From assembly GCA_003241385.1 (NCBI GenBank), contig QFPO01000001.1:124001-188000 (forward strand): a stretch of 64,000 nucleotides of DNA, read 5' to 3'. A program made the translations under genes and the position numbers. The stretch comes from Rhodanobacter denitrificans (GTDB lineage: Bacteria; Pseudomonadota; Gammaproteobacteria; Xanthomonadales; Rhodanobacteraceae). A model generated the notes under the pieces. It searched no databases. It was not told where the DNA came from and saw only the letters and a list, made by a program, of their open reading frames with translations. Positions 21,041 to 32,498 of this stretch are shown piece by piece; the stretch's first letter is position 1, and the number at the start of each line of letters is the position of its first letter.

Positions 21041-21295
21041 TCAGGGGGTTTCGGGATCGAAGGGTCTGGCCGAGGCAAGCGCTTCGGGATCGAGCAGCTG
21101 CTGCACGCGCAGCTCGGCCTGCTCCAGCGCGCCCTGGCAGCTGCGGTAGAGCGCAATGCCGCGCTCGAACGAATGCAGCGACTCGTCGAGGCTCAGATCG
21201 CCGTGCTCCATGCGCGCGACGAGCTGCTCGAGTTCGTCGAGCGAGCGCTCGAACTGGGCCACCTGCGTCGTGCTGTCGTCGGTCGGATCGGGCAT
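21041..21295 (-). CDS. xseB: Exodeoxyribonuclease VII small subunit
   Basis: 84 residues. Small helical subunit of exonuclease VII, which degrades single-stranded DNA together with XseA. The conserved core FERSLDELEQLVARMEHGDLSL is visible from residue 15. The ATG at 21295 gives the expected N-terminus. Directly abuts ispA downstream and lies 40 bases after tilS. Confidence 0.92.
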   Translation of the reverse strand: MPDPTDDSTTQVAQFERSLDELEQLVARMEHGDLSLDESLHSFERGIALYRSCQGALEQAELRVQQLLDPEALASARPFDPETP

Positions 21296-21335
21296 GCGCG
21301 AAAAGTAGCCCAGCGCTCGGTCAAGTTCAATGGCG

Positions 21336-22712
21336 TCAGCCGCGTGTTCCGGCGTATCCAATCCAGTGCACGCGGCGGCCCAGGCGCGCGAACACGGCCT
21401 GTCCTTCCTCGCTGGTCCACAGGTCGGCCACCGCCAGCAGTGTGCCGTCCTCGCCGAACACCAGCGGCAGGCGGCCGCGCTCCCACGGCGGCAGGCCGGA
21501 CTCCTGGAACAGCTGCGCCAGATCGCGACGGTGCTCGCTGCCGGGCAGGCGGATCGCTTCGCCGCCGCGGCGGAACCGCACGTGGAGCGGGGGGACCGTC
21601 TCGGCACCGGGTGCGCCGGCGTCGACGGCCAGACGCAGAACACCGAGTTCGGCCGGCAGCTCGACGTCGCCGCGGTCCAGACGCGCGGTCCAGTCCAGCG
21701 GCGGCGATCGCAGCGGTGCCGAAGCGTAGAGGAGATCGCGATAGCGGCGCACCTCGGCACCGGGCCAGCGCACGCAGGGCTGGCGATCGTCGCCGGCCTC
21801 GGCCAGCTGGCGCAGCAGTTCGGCGGTCTGGAAATGCGTCGGTTCCGGCAGGCCCAGTCCGCGCAGCCAGCGCCGCAGCGCCGGATCGCGCAGCGCTTCG
21901 GGCAGGTCGAGCCAGCCGCGACAGCGCAGCGTGGCCGGATCGAGTCCCTGTAGCGAGGCCAGCGCCTGTTCGGCCGCGCCCTCGATGAAGTCGGCAGCCG
22001 CCCGCGCCCAGGCCGACGCCATGACGATGCTGGCATCGGCCTCGGGCCAGCGCTCGCGCAGACGCGGCAGGATCTGCGCGCGGACCAGATTGCGGTCGAT
22101 CGTCATGTCGAAATTGCTCGGATCCTGGACCCAGGCCAGCCCGTGCACGGTCGCATAATCGCGCAGCGCCGCCTGCGGCAGATCCAGCAGCGGCCGCCAG
22201 GCGTGCCCGAGCCCGAGCGGACGCAGCGTGCGCATCGCGCCCAGGCCTTCCGGCCCCGAGCCGCGCATCAGCTTGAGCAGGACCGTCTCGGCCTGGTCGT
22301 CGCGGTGATGGGCGAGCGCGAGGATCTCGCCCGGGGCGAGCACGGTCTCGATCGCACCGTAGCGCGCGCGCCGCGCCGCCGCTTCCGGCCCGAAGCCGGT
22401 GCCGGATCCGACCTCGATCGTGATCCGCCGGATCGGCACGCCGAGCGCTTGCGCGAAGCGCTGGCAGTGCTCGGACCAGGCCCGGCTGTCGGGCTGCAGC
22501 GCATGATCCACGTGCAGCGCGCTCAGTCCGCGCAGGCGCGCCGCGTCCAGGCCGGCCAGCGCGTGCAGCAGCGCCGAGGAATCGAGCCCGCCGCTGTAGG
22601 CCACGAGAAGCGGCCCGGCCGGCAGCACGGCCAGTGCCGCTTCGAGGGTCTGCGTCAGCCGATGGACTTTCAGTTGCCGCTCCGGAAGCAGCCGCTTTGC
22701 CCCCTGCCGCAT
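21336..22712 (-). CDS. tilS: tRNA(Ile)-lysidine synthetase
   Basis: 458 residues. Converts the wobble cytidine of the tRNA-Ile(CAU) anticodon to lysidine with ATP and lysine, so that it reads AUA. The N-type ATP pyrophosphatase P-loop SGGLDSS is at residues 40-46; LALAHHRDDQAETVLLKLMR follows, and the C-terminal TilS domains are present. The start could alternatively be a GTG about 16 codons in. It begins 37 bases after tdh on the same strand and precedes xseB-ispA. Confidence 0.93.
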   Translation of the reverse strand: MRQGAKRLLPERQLKVHRLTQTLEAALAVLPAGPLLVAYSGGLDSSALLHALAGLDAARLRGLSALHVDHALQPDSRAWSEHCQRFAQALGVPIRRITIEVGSGTGFGPEAAARRARYGAIETVLAPGEILALAHHRDDQAETVLLKLMRGSGPEGLGAMRTLRPLGLGHAWRPLLDLPQAALRDYATVHGLAWVQDPSNFDMTIDRNLVRAQILPRLRERWPEADASIVMASAWARAAADFIEGAAEQALASLQGLDPATLRCRGWLDLPEALRDPALRRWLRGLGLPEPTHFQTAELLRQLAEAGDDRQPCVRWPGAEVRRYRDLLYASAPLRSPPLDWTARLDRGDVELPAELGVLRLAVDAGAPGAETVPPLHVRFRRGGEAIRLPGSEHRRDLAQLFQESGLPPWERGRLPLVFGEDGTLLAVADLWTSEEGQAVFARLGRRVHWIGYAGTRG

Positions 22713-22749
22713 CCGTCGCGGGCGAGGGCGATGATCGTCGCGATGAGCC

Positions 22750-23772
22750 TCAGTTCCAGGAGCACACCACCTTGCCGCAGTTGCCGGCCTCCATCAGATC
22801 GAAGCCCTTCTGGAAGTCGTCGATGTGGATCTGATGCGTCAGTACCTTCTGCAACGGGAAACCGGTCAGCACCATCTGCGTCATCTTGTACCAGGTCTCG
22901 TACATGCGGCGTCCGTAGATGCCGTGCAGCACCAGGCCCTTGAAGATCACCTTGTCCCAGTCGATGCCGGCGCCCTTGGGCTGGATGCCGAGCAGGGCGA
23001 TCTTGCCGCCGTGGTACATGCAGTCGAGCATGTCGTTGAACGCGCGCGGATTGCCGCTCATCTCGAGGCCGACGTCGAAGCCTTCGATGTGCAGATCCTT
23101 GACGACGTCGCGCAGCGACTGCTTGGAGACGTTGACGACGCGCGTGGCGCCCATGTCGGCGGCCAGCTTGAGGCGGTAGTCGTTGACATCGGTGACCACG
23201 ACGTTGCGCGCGCCGACGTGCTTGGCGATGCCGGCCGCGATCACGCCGATCGGGCCGGCACCGGTGATCAGCACGTCCTCGCCGATCAGGTCGAACTCCA
23301 GCGCGCAGTGAGCCGCATTGCCGTACGGGTCGAAGAAGGCGGCCAGTTCCGACGGGATCGGGTCGGGAATCGGCCACAGGTTCGACGCCGGCATCGCGAT
23401 GTACTCGGCGAACGCGCCGTGGCGGTTGACGCCGATGCCGACGGTGTTCGGGCACAGGTGCTGGCGGCCGGCGCGGCAGTTGCGGCAGACGCCGCAGACG
23501 ATGTGGCCCTCGGCAGAAACGCGCTGGCCGACCTCGTAGCCGCGAACGCCGGGACCGAGGTCGACGATCCGGCCGACGAACTCGTGGCCGATCACCAGGC
23601 CCGGTTTGATCGTGCGCTGCGACCACTCGTCCCACAGATAGATGTGCAGATCGGTGCCGCAGATCGCGGTCTTCTCGAGCTTGATCAGGACGTCGTTGGG
23701 TCCGATCTCGGGCAGCGGCACGTCTTCGAGCCAGATGCCCTTGCCGGGCTCGCGTTTCACCAAGGCCTTCAT
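22750..23772 (-). CDS. tdh: L-threonine 3-dehydrogenase
   Basis: 340 residues, matching E. coli Tdh in length. Zinc-dependent medium-chain dehydrogenase oxidising threonine to 2-amino-3-ketobutyrate with NAD. The catalytic zinc cysteine is Cys38 (TAICGTDLHIY), GHEF supplies the next ligands, the structural zinc cysteines lie in CGVCRNCRAGRQHLC, and the Rossmann loop is GAGPIG. The ATG at 23772 gives the E. coli-like N-terminus MKALVK. The usual partner kbl is not adjacent in this window. Confidence 0.95.
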   Translation of the reverse strand: MKALVKREPGKGIWLEDVPLPEIGPNDVLIKLEKTAICGTDLHIYLWDEWSQRTIKPGLVIGHEFVGRIVDLGPGVRGYEVGQRVSAEGHIVCGVCRNCRAGRQHLCPNTVGIGVNRHGAFAEYIAMPASNLWPIPDPIPSELAAFFDPYGNAAHCALEFDLIGEDVLITGAGPIGVIAAGIAKHVGARNVVVTDVNDYRLKLAADMGATRVVNVSKQSLRDVVKDLHIEGFDVGLEMSGNPRAFNDMLDCMYHGGKIALLGIQPKGAGIDWDKVIFKGLVLHGIYGRRMYETWYKMTQMVLTGFPLQKVLTHQIHIDDFQKGFDLMEAGNCGKVVCSWN

Positions 23773-24095
23773 GCAGGTCGTCGCAGTCGTGAGGAGGGCG
23801 CGGATTATAGGTCCACGACGGACGCGCGATGCGCTGCGATGCAGCGAGCCCCGCTCACGACCGTCGATCGCGTGCGATCGCGGATGGGCCATACTGCCTC
23901 GTACGGAAAATGATCGAAAAATGATGACTTATCGCCTGTTGCGTCCGCAGCCTGAATGTGCTCGAATTGTTAAATAGATTTCGTGCGTCCAGTCTGCTGG
24001 ACGTCATTCGAACGGTTGCCCAAAGCCCGGGAGGGGGTTTCTCCTGGGAAGTTCGTCAACGCGGGCGGTTTCTGCCCCATTCCGGAGAACGTGTA
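23773..24095. other. Divergent intergenic region, tdh / secreted protein
   Basis: 323 bases with no gene. It is noticeably more AT-rich than its surroundings between about 23900 and 23985 and should hold promoters for both directions, but I cannot pick convincing -35/-10 pairs. A perfect inverted repeat GTCCAG-TCTG-CTGGAC (about 23986-24001) lies roughly 95 bases before the secreted-protein start and could be an operator or a hairpin in its leader. Confidence 0.5.
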
Positions 24096-24812
24096 GTGTC
24101 CAAGACCCTTCTTGCCCTTTCCGTCGGCCTGTTCTGCGCTGCCGGTGCCCAGGCTGCCAGCTTCAGCACCACGACCCAGTCGCTCGGCAACGCGCCGGCC
24201 GCTGCCTGCCCGACCGGCCCGGGCAACCTCAGCTACAACACGGACTGCGCCCCGGTCCAGGGCACCGTCGCCTGTGGCGCGGACGGCTTGGCCACCACGG
24301 CCGAGAACAGCTACTACCGCCGTTATGTGCTGGCCGCCGGCACCACGCCGGGCGCCAGCGTGTCGTCGGTCCATATCGGCATCGAGAGCACGACCTCGGG
24401 TACCGGCAGCGACGTGACCGGCATGGAAGTGCGCGTCTACACGATCCCGACCAGCAGCGCACTGACGACCGCCAACCTGACCCTGATCGGTTCGGCGCCG
24501 TTCACCTCGCCGGACGGCAACGTCCTGGCCGAGCTGGACCTGCCGATCTCGCCGGCCGCGGTCATCGACGATCCGGCGACCAAGGACATCGTCGTCGAGC
24601 TGTTCCAGCCGGACCTCGAGCCGTCGGCCAGCGCCTTCGTGTTCGGCTCCAACGGGACCGGTTCGGGTATCACCTATCTGCGTGCCCCGGACTGCGCCAC
24701 GCCGGAGCCGGCGGACATCGCTTCGCTTGGTCCGTTCAGCGCCGTCAAGATCATCGCCGCGCTCGCCGGCCAGGGTCTGCCGGTGTCGCTGCAGGACTTC
24801 ACGATCGAGTGA
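24096..24812 (+). CDS. Small secreted protein, function unknown
   Basis: 238 residues from a GTG at 24096, eight bases after GGAGA. This start places a clean signal peptide at the N-terminus (SKTLLALSVGLFCAAGAQA). The longer frame from 23958 has no ribosome-binding site and would bury the signal peptide, so I reject it. The mature protein is rich in Thr, Ser, Ala and Gly, with a few dispersed cysteines, suggesting an extracellular beta-sandwich. No family recognised. A strong terminator follows, so it is probably monocistronic. Confidence 0.7.
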   Translation: MSKTLLALSVGLFCAAGAQAASFSTTTQSLGNAPAAACPTGPGNLSYNTDCAPVQGTVACGADGLATTAENSYYRRYVLAAGTTPGASVSSVHIGIESTTSGTGSDVTGMEVRVYTIPTSSALTTANLTLIGSAPFTSPDGNVLAELDLPISPAAVIDDPATKDIVVELFQPDLEPSASAFVFGSNGTGSGITYLRAPDCATPEPADIASLGPFSAVKIIAALAGQGLPVSLQDFTIE

Positions 24813-24838
24813 TACTGCGCTTCATCGCGTGAAAACGA

Positions 24839-24866
24839 CGCCCCGGTTCGCCGGGGCGTTTTTTTT
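24839..24866 (+). terminator. Rho-independent terminator
   Basis: CGCCCCGG-TTCG-CCGGGGCG followed by eight T residues; a textbook terminator for the secreted-protein gene ending at 24812. Confidence 0.95.
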
Positions 24867-24954
24867 GGCGTGCCTCCGGGCATGACTTCTGTCCTGCGCA
24901 TCGGGCGGGATCGATGGGGCACCATCGGCGGTTTGTTTTCGCCTAAGGTCTCCC

Positions 24955-27105
<2,151 letters not shown>

Positions 27106-27127
27106 GCGCCTGTCTCCCGAGGCCTTC

Positions 27128-28078
27128 ATGGCGGCCGATACGCGTCCTCCCGCGATCTTCCTGATGGGGCCGACGGCGTCCGGCAAGACGGCGCTGGCCT
27201 GCGCGCTCGCGACTCGCTTCGACGTCGGCCTGATCAGCGTCGACTCGGCGCTGGTGTATCGCGGACTCGACATCGGCGCCGCCAAGCCCGATGCCCAGAC
27301 GCTGCGGCGCCATCCGCATGCGCTGATCGACATCCGCGATCCGGAGCATGCCTATTCGGCCTCCGAGTTCGCGTCCGACGCGCGTCGCGCGATGGACGCG
27401 GTGACGCGGTCGGGCAGGGTGCCGCTGCTGGTCGGCGGCACGATGCTGTACTTCCACGCACTTCAGCGCGGCCTGTCCGACCTGCCGGTCGCCGATCCGG
27501 CCGTCCGCGCACGGCTGGCGGCCGAGGCGGACACGCTCGGCTGGCCGGCGCTGCATGCGCGTCTGGCCGAACGCGACCCGGCAGCTGCCGCGCGAATCGG
27601 GCCGGCCGACGGCCAGCGCATCCAGCGCGCGCTGGAGGTGATCGAGCTGTCGGGCCGGCCGCTGTCGGACCAGCAGGGCAGGCCGCGCGAGCGCTTTCCG
27701 TGGCGCGTGCTCAAGCTCGCCCTGGTGCCGGCCGACCGCGCGCCGCTACATGCGCGGATCGCACAGCGTCTGGAAGCGATGTTCGAGGCGGGATTCATCG
27801 AAGAGGTGCGTACCCTGCGCGCGCGTCCCGGCCTGGACGCCGATGCGCCGGCGATGCGCGCAGTCGGCTATCGTCAGGTCTGGGAGCACCTGGACGGCTC
27901 GACCGACACGGCCGGTATGCGCGATCGCGCGATCTTCGCGACGCGGCAGCTGGCCAAGCGGCAGATCACCTGGCTGCGCAGCGAGCTCGACGCGCGCTGG
28001 CTGAACCCGGAGGACGAACGGCATGCGCAGGTCGCCCGACGGGCGCTCGCGCAGTTCCTGGGATCACCCGAAACGTGA
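27128..28078 (+). CDS. miaA: tRNA dimethylallyltransferase
   Basis: 316 residues. Adds the dimethylallyl group to N6 of A37 in tRNAs that read UNN codons. The P-loop GPTASGKT is at 14-21; VDSALVYRGLDIGAAKP and LVGGTMLYF are family motifs, and KRQITWLR lies near the C-terminus. It heads the conserved miaA-hfq-hflX-hflK-hflC unit; mutL, which normally precedes it in enterics, is not here. Confidence 0.96.
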   Translation: MAADTRPPAIFLMGPTASGKTALACALATRFDVGLISVDSALVYRGLDIGAAKPDAQTLRRHPHALIDIRDPEHAYSASEFASDARRAMDAVTRSGRVPLLVGGTMLYFHALQRGLSDLPVADPAVRARLAAEADTLGWPALHARLAERDPAAAARIGPADGQRIQRALEVIELSGRPLSDQQGRPRERFPWRVLKLALVPADRAPLHARIAQRLEAMFEAGFIEEVRTLRARPGLDADAPAMRAVGYRQVWEHLDGSTDTAGMRDRAIFATRQLAKRQITWLRSELDARWLNPEDERHAQVARRALAQFLGSPET

Positions 28079-28086
28079 GGCCGACA

Positions 28087-28115
28087 TTGGAACTTGGCCG
28101 CCGTTTCCCTAAGAT
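28087..28115 (+). promoter_or_regulatory. Candidate sigma-70 promoter for hfq
   Basis: TTGGAA (28087-28092), a 17-base spacer and TAAGAT (28110-28115) lie just after the miaA stop, so hfq can probably be transcribed separately from miaA, as known in E. coli. Confidence 0.5.
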
Positions 28116-28138
28116 AACGGACATTGAACCGGGGCCAT

Positions 28139-28170
28139 ACCGCACGCATGTTGCGTGCGGTGCTCGTTTT
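28139..28170 (+). promoter_or_regulatory. Strong hairpin in the hfq leader
   Basis: A perfect 10-bp stem with loop TGT (28139-28161) is followed by GCTCGTTTT. It could be a partial terminator for miaA transcripts or a leader structure in hfq mRNA; its position, about 40 bases before the hfq ribosome-binding site, allows either. Confidence 0.5.
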
Positions 28171-28204
28171 GTCCGGTTCGGGTAGCGTCGCCAGGAGAAT
28201 GAAA

Positions 28205-28465
28205 ATGTCAAAGGGGCAGTCATTGCAGGATCCGTTCCTCAATGCACTTCGGCGCGAACGCGTGCCGGTGTCGATCTATCTCGTCAACGGCATCAAGCTG
28301 CAGGGCACGATCGAGTCGTTCGATCAGTTCGTCGTCCTGCTGCGCAATACCGTCAGCCAGATGGTCTACAAGCACGCCATCTCGACCGTGGTACCCACGC
28401 GCAACGTGCGCATCGCCGGCCCGGACAGCGCCGGTGCCGCCGGCGATTCCGCCGATCCGGATTGA
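28205..28465 (+). CDS. hfq: RNA chaperone Hfq
   Basis: 86 residues. Hexameric Sm-like chaperone pairing small RNAs with mRNAs. The Sm1 motif region (QDPFLNALRRERVPVSIYLVNGIKLQG) and Sm2 (YKHAISTVVP) are intact. I chose the ATG at 28205, seven bases after AGGAG; the ATG at 28199 is only one base from it. The acidic tail is short (AGDSADPD). It lies 16 bases before hflX. Confidence 0.97.
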   Translation: MSKGQSLQDPFLNALRRERVPVSIYLVNGIKLQGTIESFDQFVVLLRNTVSQMVYKHAISTVVPTRNVRIAGPDSAGAAGDSADPD

Positions 28466-28481
28466 TCCGAGGTAGACCGCA

Positions 28482-29819
<1,338 letters not shown>

Positions 29820-29918
29820 TCGCGTCATCGCGACGCCGGCGGTTGCCTTTCCCGATTCGGAATCATCGACGGTCACGCCTCGCGCGGCGGCCGTTCAAGG
29901 CAACGAGGTACGAAATCG

Positions 29919-31034
29919 ATGGCTTGGAACGAACCCGGTAGCGGCAAACGCGATCCGTGGCGTGACGGCGGCGGTGGCAACGGTGGCGGCATGCCGCCGG
30001 ACCTGGACGCGTTCTTCCGCAGGATCCGCAACTTCTTCGCGCGCCTGACCGGCGGCGGCAGCGGCGGTGGCGGCGGAATCGGCATCGCCGTGGTCGGCGT
30101 GCTGATCGCCTGGCTGCTGCTCGATTCGTGGGCGCTGATCGACGCGCGCCAGCACGGCGCGGTGCTGCGCTTCGGCGAGTACTCGCGCGCGATGACGCCG
30201 GGCCTCAACCTCAAGTGGCCGCGCCCGATCGAGTCGGTCGAGAAGGTCGACGCGACGATCCGCTCGATCTCCGATCAGGTCCGCATGCTGACGCGCGACG
30301 AGAACATCGTCCAGGCCGAGTTCAACGTGCAGTACGAGGTCTCCGACGCGCGGCGCTACCTGTTCAACGTCGACAAGCCCGACGAGACGCTCAAGCAGGC
30401 CGCCGAGAGCGCGGTCCGCGAGGTCATCGGCTCGAGCAATCTCAATTCGATCATGCCCGACCAGGTCGTCGAGGTCGAAGGCGAGCCGACGCCGGCCAAT
30501 CCGAGCGCGGAGCTCGCCAACCAGGTCAAGCGCATCCTGCAGCAGACCCTCGACCGCTACGAGGCCGGCCTGGAAGTGACCGAGCTCAACTTCCAGAACG
30601 TGCGTCCGCCACAGGAGGTCAAGGACGCGTTCGACGATGCGATCAGCGCGCGCGAGGATCGTCAGCGCTCGAGCAACCTCGCCGATGCCGACGCCAAGCG
30701 GCTGGTGCCCGAGGCGCGCGGCGAAGCCGCCCGGATTCTCGCCGAGGCCGCCGGCTACAAGGCCGAGCGCGTCGCCAAGGCACAGGGCGACGCCGATCGC
30801 TTCCGGCTGATCGCCGAGGAGTACCGCGCCGCGCCCGAGGTCACGCGCCGCCGTCTGTACATCGAGACGATGCAGCAGGTGCTCGGCGAGAGCAACAAGA
30901 TCATCGACTTCACCGACGGCAAGAACGTGTTCTATCTGCCTGCGCCGGGCACGAGCGCGGCGCAGCCGCAGACGCCGCCCGATCCGATGCCGTCGGTGAT
31001 GGCGACTCCGCAGGCTCCGAAGGGAGGACGCTGA
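29919..31034 (+). CDS. hflK: FtsH-modulating membrane protein HflK
   Basis: 371 residues. SPFH/prohibitin-family protein that forms a cage with HflC around FtsH and modulates its proteolysis. Gly-rich N-terminus with DPW and several GGG tracts, one membrane helix at about 53-70, then the SPFH domain (QHGAVLRFGEYSRAMTPGLNLKWP) and a helical region ending in a Pro/Gln tail. It starts 99 bases after hflX, and hflC follows one base after its stop. Confidence 0.95.
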   Translation: MAWNEPGSGKRDPWRDGGGGNGGGMPPDLDAFFRRIRNFFARLTGGGSGGGGGIGIAVVGVLIAWLLLDSWALIDARQHGAVLRFGEYSRAMTPGLNLKWPRPIESVEKVDATIRSISDQVRMLTRDENIVQAEFNVQYEVSDARRYLFNVDKPDETLKQAAESAVREVIGSSNLNSIMPDQVVEVEGEPTPANPSAELANQVKRILQQTLDRYEAGLEVTELNFQNVRPPQEVKDAFDDAISAREDRQRSSNLADADAKRLVPEARGEAARILAEAAGYKAERVAKAQGDADRFRLIAEEYRAAPEVTRRRLYIETMQQVLGESNKIIDFTDGKNVFYLPAPGTSAAQPQTPPDPMPSVMATPQAPKGGR

Positions 31035-31035
31035 C

Positions 31036-31896
31036 ATGCGTACCGCTACCGCCGTCGTACTCGCACTGCTGGTCCTGCTCGGGATCAATTCGACCTTCGT
31101 CGTCAGCGAGGCGCAGACCGCGCTGCTGCTGCAGTTCGGCCGTATCGTCAAGTCCGGCTACGAGCCCGGTCTGCATTTCAAGGTGCCGCTGATCCAGCAG
31201 GTGCGGCTTTTCGACAAACGCGTGCTGACGCTGGACTCGGCGCCCGAGCGCTATCTGACGTCGGAGAAGAAGGACGTCAACGTCGATTTCGTCGTCAAGT
31301 GGCGCATCGTCGATTCGGGCAAGTACTACACCGCGATGGCCGGCGACGAGCAGCGCGCGCAGCAGCGTCTCGGCCCGATCGTCAAGGAAGGCATGCGTAC
31401 CGCGATCAATTCGCGCACGCTGCAGCAGGTGGTCTCGAGTGCGCGTTCGGACATGACCGCCGGCCTCGTGCTCGGCGCGAACCGCGCCTCGCAGAACTTC
31501 GGTGTCGAGATCATCGACGTGCGCATCAAGCGCGTGGACCTGCCCGAGGAGAGCGCCGTGCTGCGCTCGGTCTACGAGCGCATGCGTTCGGAGCGCAAGC
31601 AGGTCGCCGACTCGCTGCGCGCCGAGGGCGAGGAAGCGGCCGAACGGATCCGCGCCGAAGCGCGCCGCGAGATGCAGGTCATCAAGGCCGACGCCTACCG
31701 CGACGCGCAGAAGACGCGAGGCGAGGGCGACGGCGAGGCGGCCAAGATCTATGCCTCGGCCTACGGCGGCGATCCGGAGTTCTACGGGTTCTACCGGAGC
31801 CTGGACGCCTACCGCGAGTCGTTCAAGGGCGGCAACGGCGTGCTGCTGCTCGATCCCGAATCGGAGTTCCTGCGCTACCTCAAGAGCAGCAAGTAG
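31036..31896 (+). CDS. hflC: FtsH-modulating membrane protein HflC
   Basis: 286 residues. Partner of HflK. N-terminal membrane helix (about 5-20) followed by the SPFH domain (QTALLLQFGRIVKSGYEPGLHFKVP) and an Arg/Ala/Glu-rich helical region. One base separates it from hflK, indicating coupled expression. Confidence 0.95.
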   Translation: MRTATAVVLALLVLLGINSTFVVSEAQTALLLQFGRIVKSGYEPGLHFKVPLIQQVRLFDKRVLTLDSAPERYLTSEKKDVNVDFVVKWRIVDSGKYYTAMAGDEQRAQQRLGPIVKEGMRTAINSRTLQQVVSSARSDMTAGLVLGANRASQNFGVEIIDVRIKRVDLPEESAVLRSVYERMRSERKQVADSLRAEGEEAAERIRAEARREMQVIKADAYRDAQKTRGEGDGEAAKIYASAYGGDPEFYGFYRSLDAYRESFKGGNGVLLLDPESEFLRYLKSSK

Positions 31897-31900
31897 GCCG

Positions 31901-32089
31901 GTGAGCGGAACCACGCTGTGGGCCGCGCTGTGCCTGGTCCTGGTGCTCGAGGGGCTGCTGCTGTTCGCGGCTCCGGGCGGCTGGAAGCGGATGGTCGAGC
32001 AGGCTCGGCAGCTCGACGAGCGCAGCCTGCGCATGATCGGCCTCGGCATGATCGTGGTCGGCCTGATCGCGCTGCGCTGGGCCGGCTGA
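31901..32089 (+). CDS. DUF2065 (YjeT-type) small membrane protein
   Basis: 62 residues from GTG at 31901, four bases after hflC. Two hydrophobic helices (about 4-22 and 44-59) with a basic-acidic linker carrying the GGWKRM motif, followed by RMIGLGMIVVGLI. This short protein occupies the same place between hflC and purA in E. coli (yjeT) and many proteobacteria. Its function is unknown; location suggests a link to HflKC. Confidence 0.85.
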   Translation: MSGTTLWAALCLVLVLEGLLLFAAPGGWKRMVEQARQLDERSLRMIGLGMIVVGLIALRWAG

Positions 32090-32194
32090 AGCGTCCGGCC
32101 TGAAAGAAATCGGTATCCCGATCGGCGTATGCTGGCCGCGCCGCATGGCGCAGCTGGCCTGCCGGATCGGAACGAATGGACGGGTGGCCGGGCC

Positions 32195-32302
32195 AGCGAG
32201 GATCGCGAGCCTGGTCGCCGACGTCGCCCCACAGTGGGGCCTGATCAACGAAGCGAGAATCAACATGGGCAAGTCGGTAGTCATTCTGGGTGCGCAGTGG
32301 GG
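32195..32302 (+). repeat. 108-bp direct repeat, upstream copy of the purA start region
   Basis: Identical to 32391-32498 except for one base (CCTGGTCG here, CCTAGTCG there). It includes the purA leader hairpin GCCCCA-CAG-TGGGGC, the start codon and the first 12 codons of purA. The copies are 196 bases apart. Confidence 0.95.
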
Positions 32303-32318
32303 GCGAGCCGGGAATTAG
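32265..32318 (+). pseudogene. Truncated duplicate of the purA 5' end
   Basis: The upstream copy of the repeat keeps the ATG and the PurA N-terminus, then diverges inside the P-loop: MGKSVVILGAQWG-RAGN and TAG at 32316. The 17-codon product lacks the GDEGKGK nucleotide-binding loop and cannot be an enzyme. It may still be translated as a small upstream ORF, because its leader is identical to that of the real gene. Confidence 0.8.
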
Positions 32319-32344
32319 CGCAATGCCTTGAATGGCATTGCGCT
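32317..32344 (+). repeat. Inverted repeat between the two purA start copies
   Basis: AGCGCAATGCC-(6 bases)-GGCATTGCGCT, a perfect 11-bp stem, in the 88-base segment (32303-32390) that separates the duplicates. The remainder of that segment is GC-rich and also contains GGCGAGCGCC. It looks like an inserted REP-type element, but I cannot name the family. Confidence 0.7.
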
Positions 32345-32390
32345 CCGGCGAGCGCCGCAGGCAGGAAGCCGAAGGCCGGGCGACTTGGCG

Positions 32391-32498
32391 AGCGAGGATC
32401 GCGAGCCTAGTCGCCGACGTCGCCCCACAGTGGGGCCTGATCAACGAAGCGAGAATCAACATGGGCAAGTCGGTAGTCATTCTGGGTGCGCAGTGGGG
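32391..32498 (+). repeat. 108-bp direct repeat, copy at the functional purA start
   Basis: Second copy of the repeat at 32195-32302 (107 of 108 bases identical). The sequence continues into the complete purA frame. Confidence 0.95.

Noticed and set aside
23958..24095. Longer start for the small secreted protein
   Set aside because: It would put 46 residues before the signal peptide, and a good ribosome-binding site sits before GTG 24096.
32332..32460. N-terminal extension of purA
   Set aside because: The frame is open only because of the duplicated leader; PurA homology and the copied ATG both begin at 32461.
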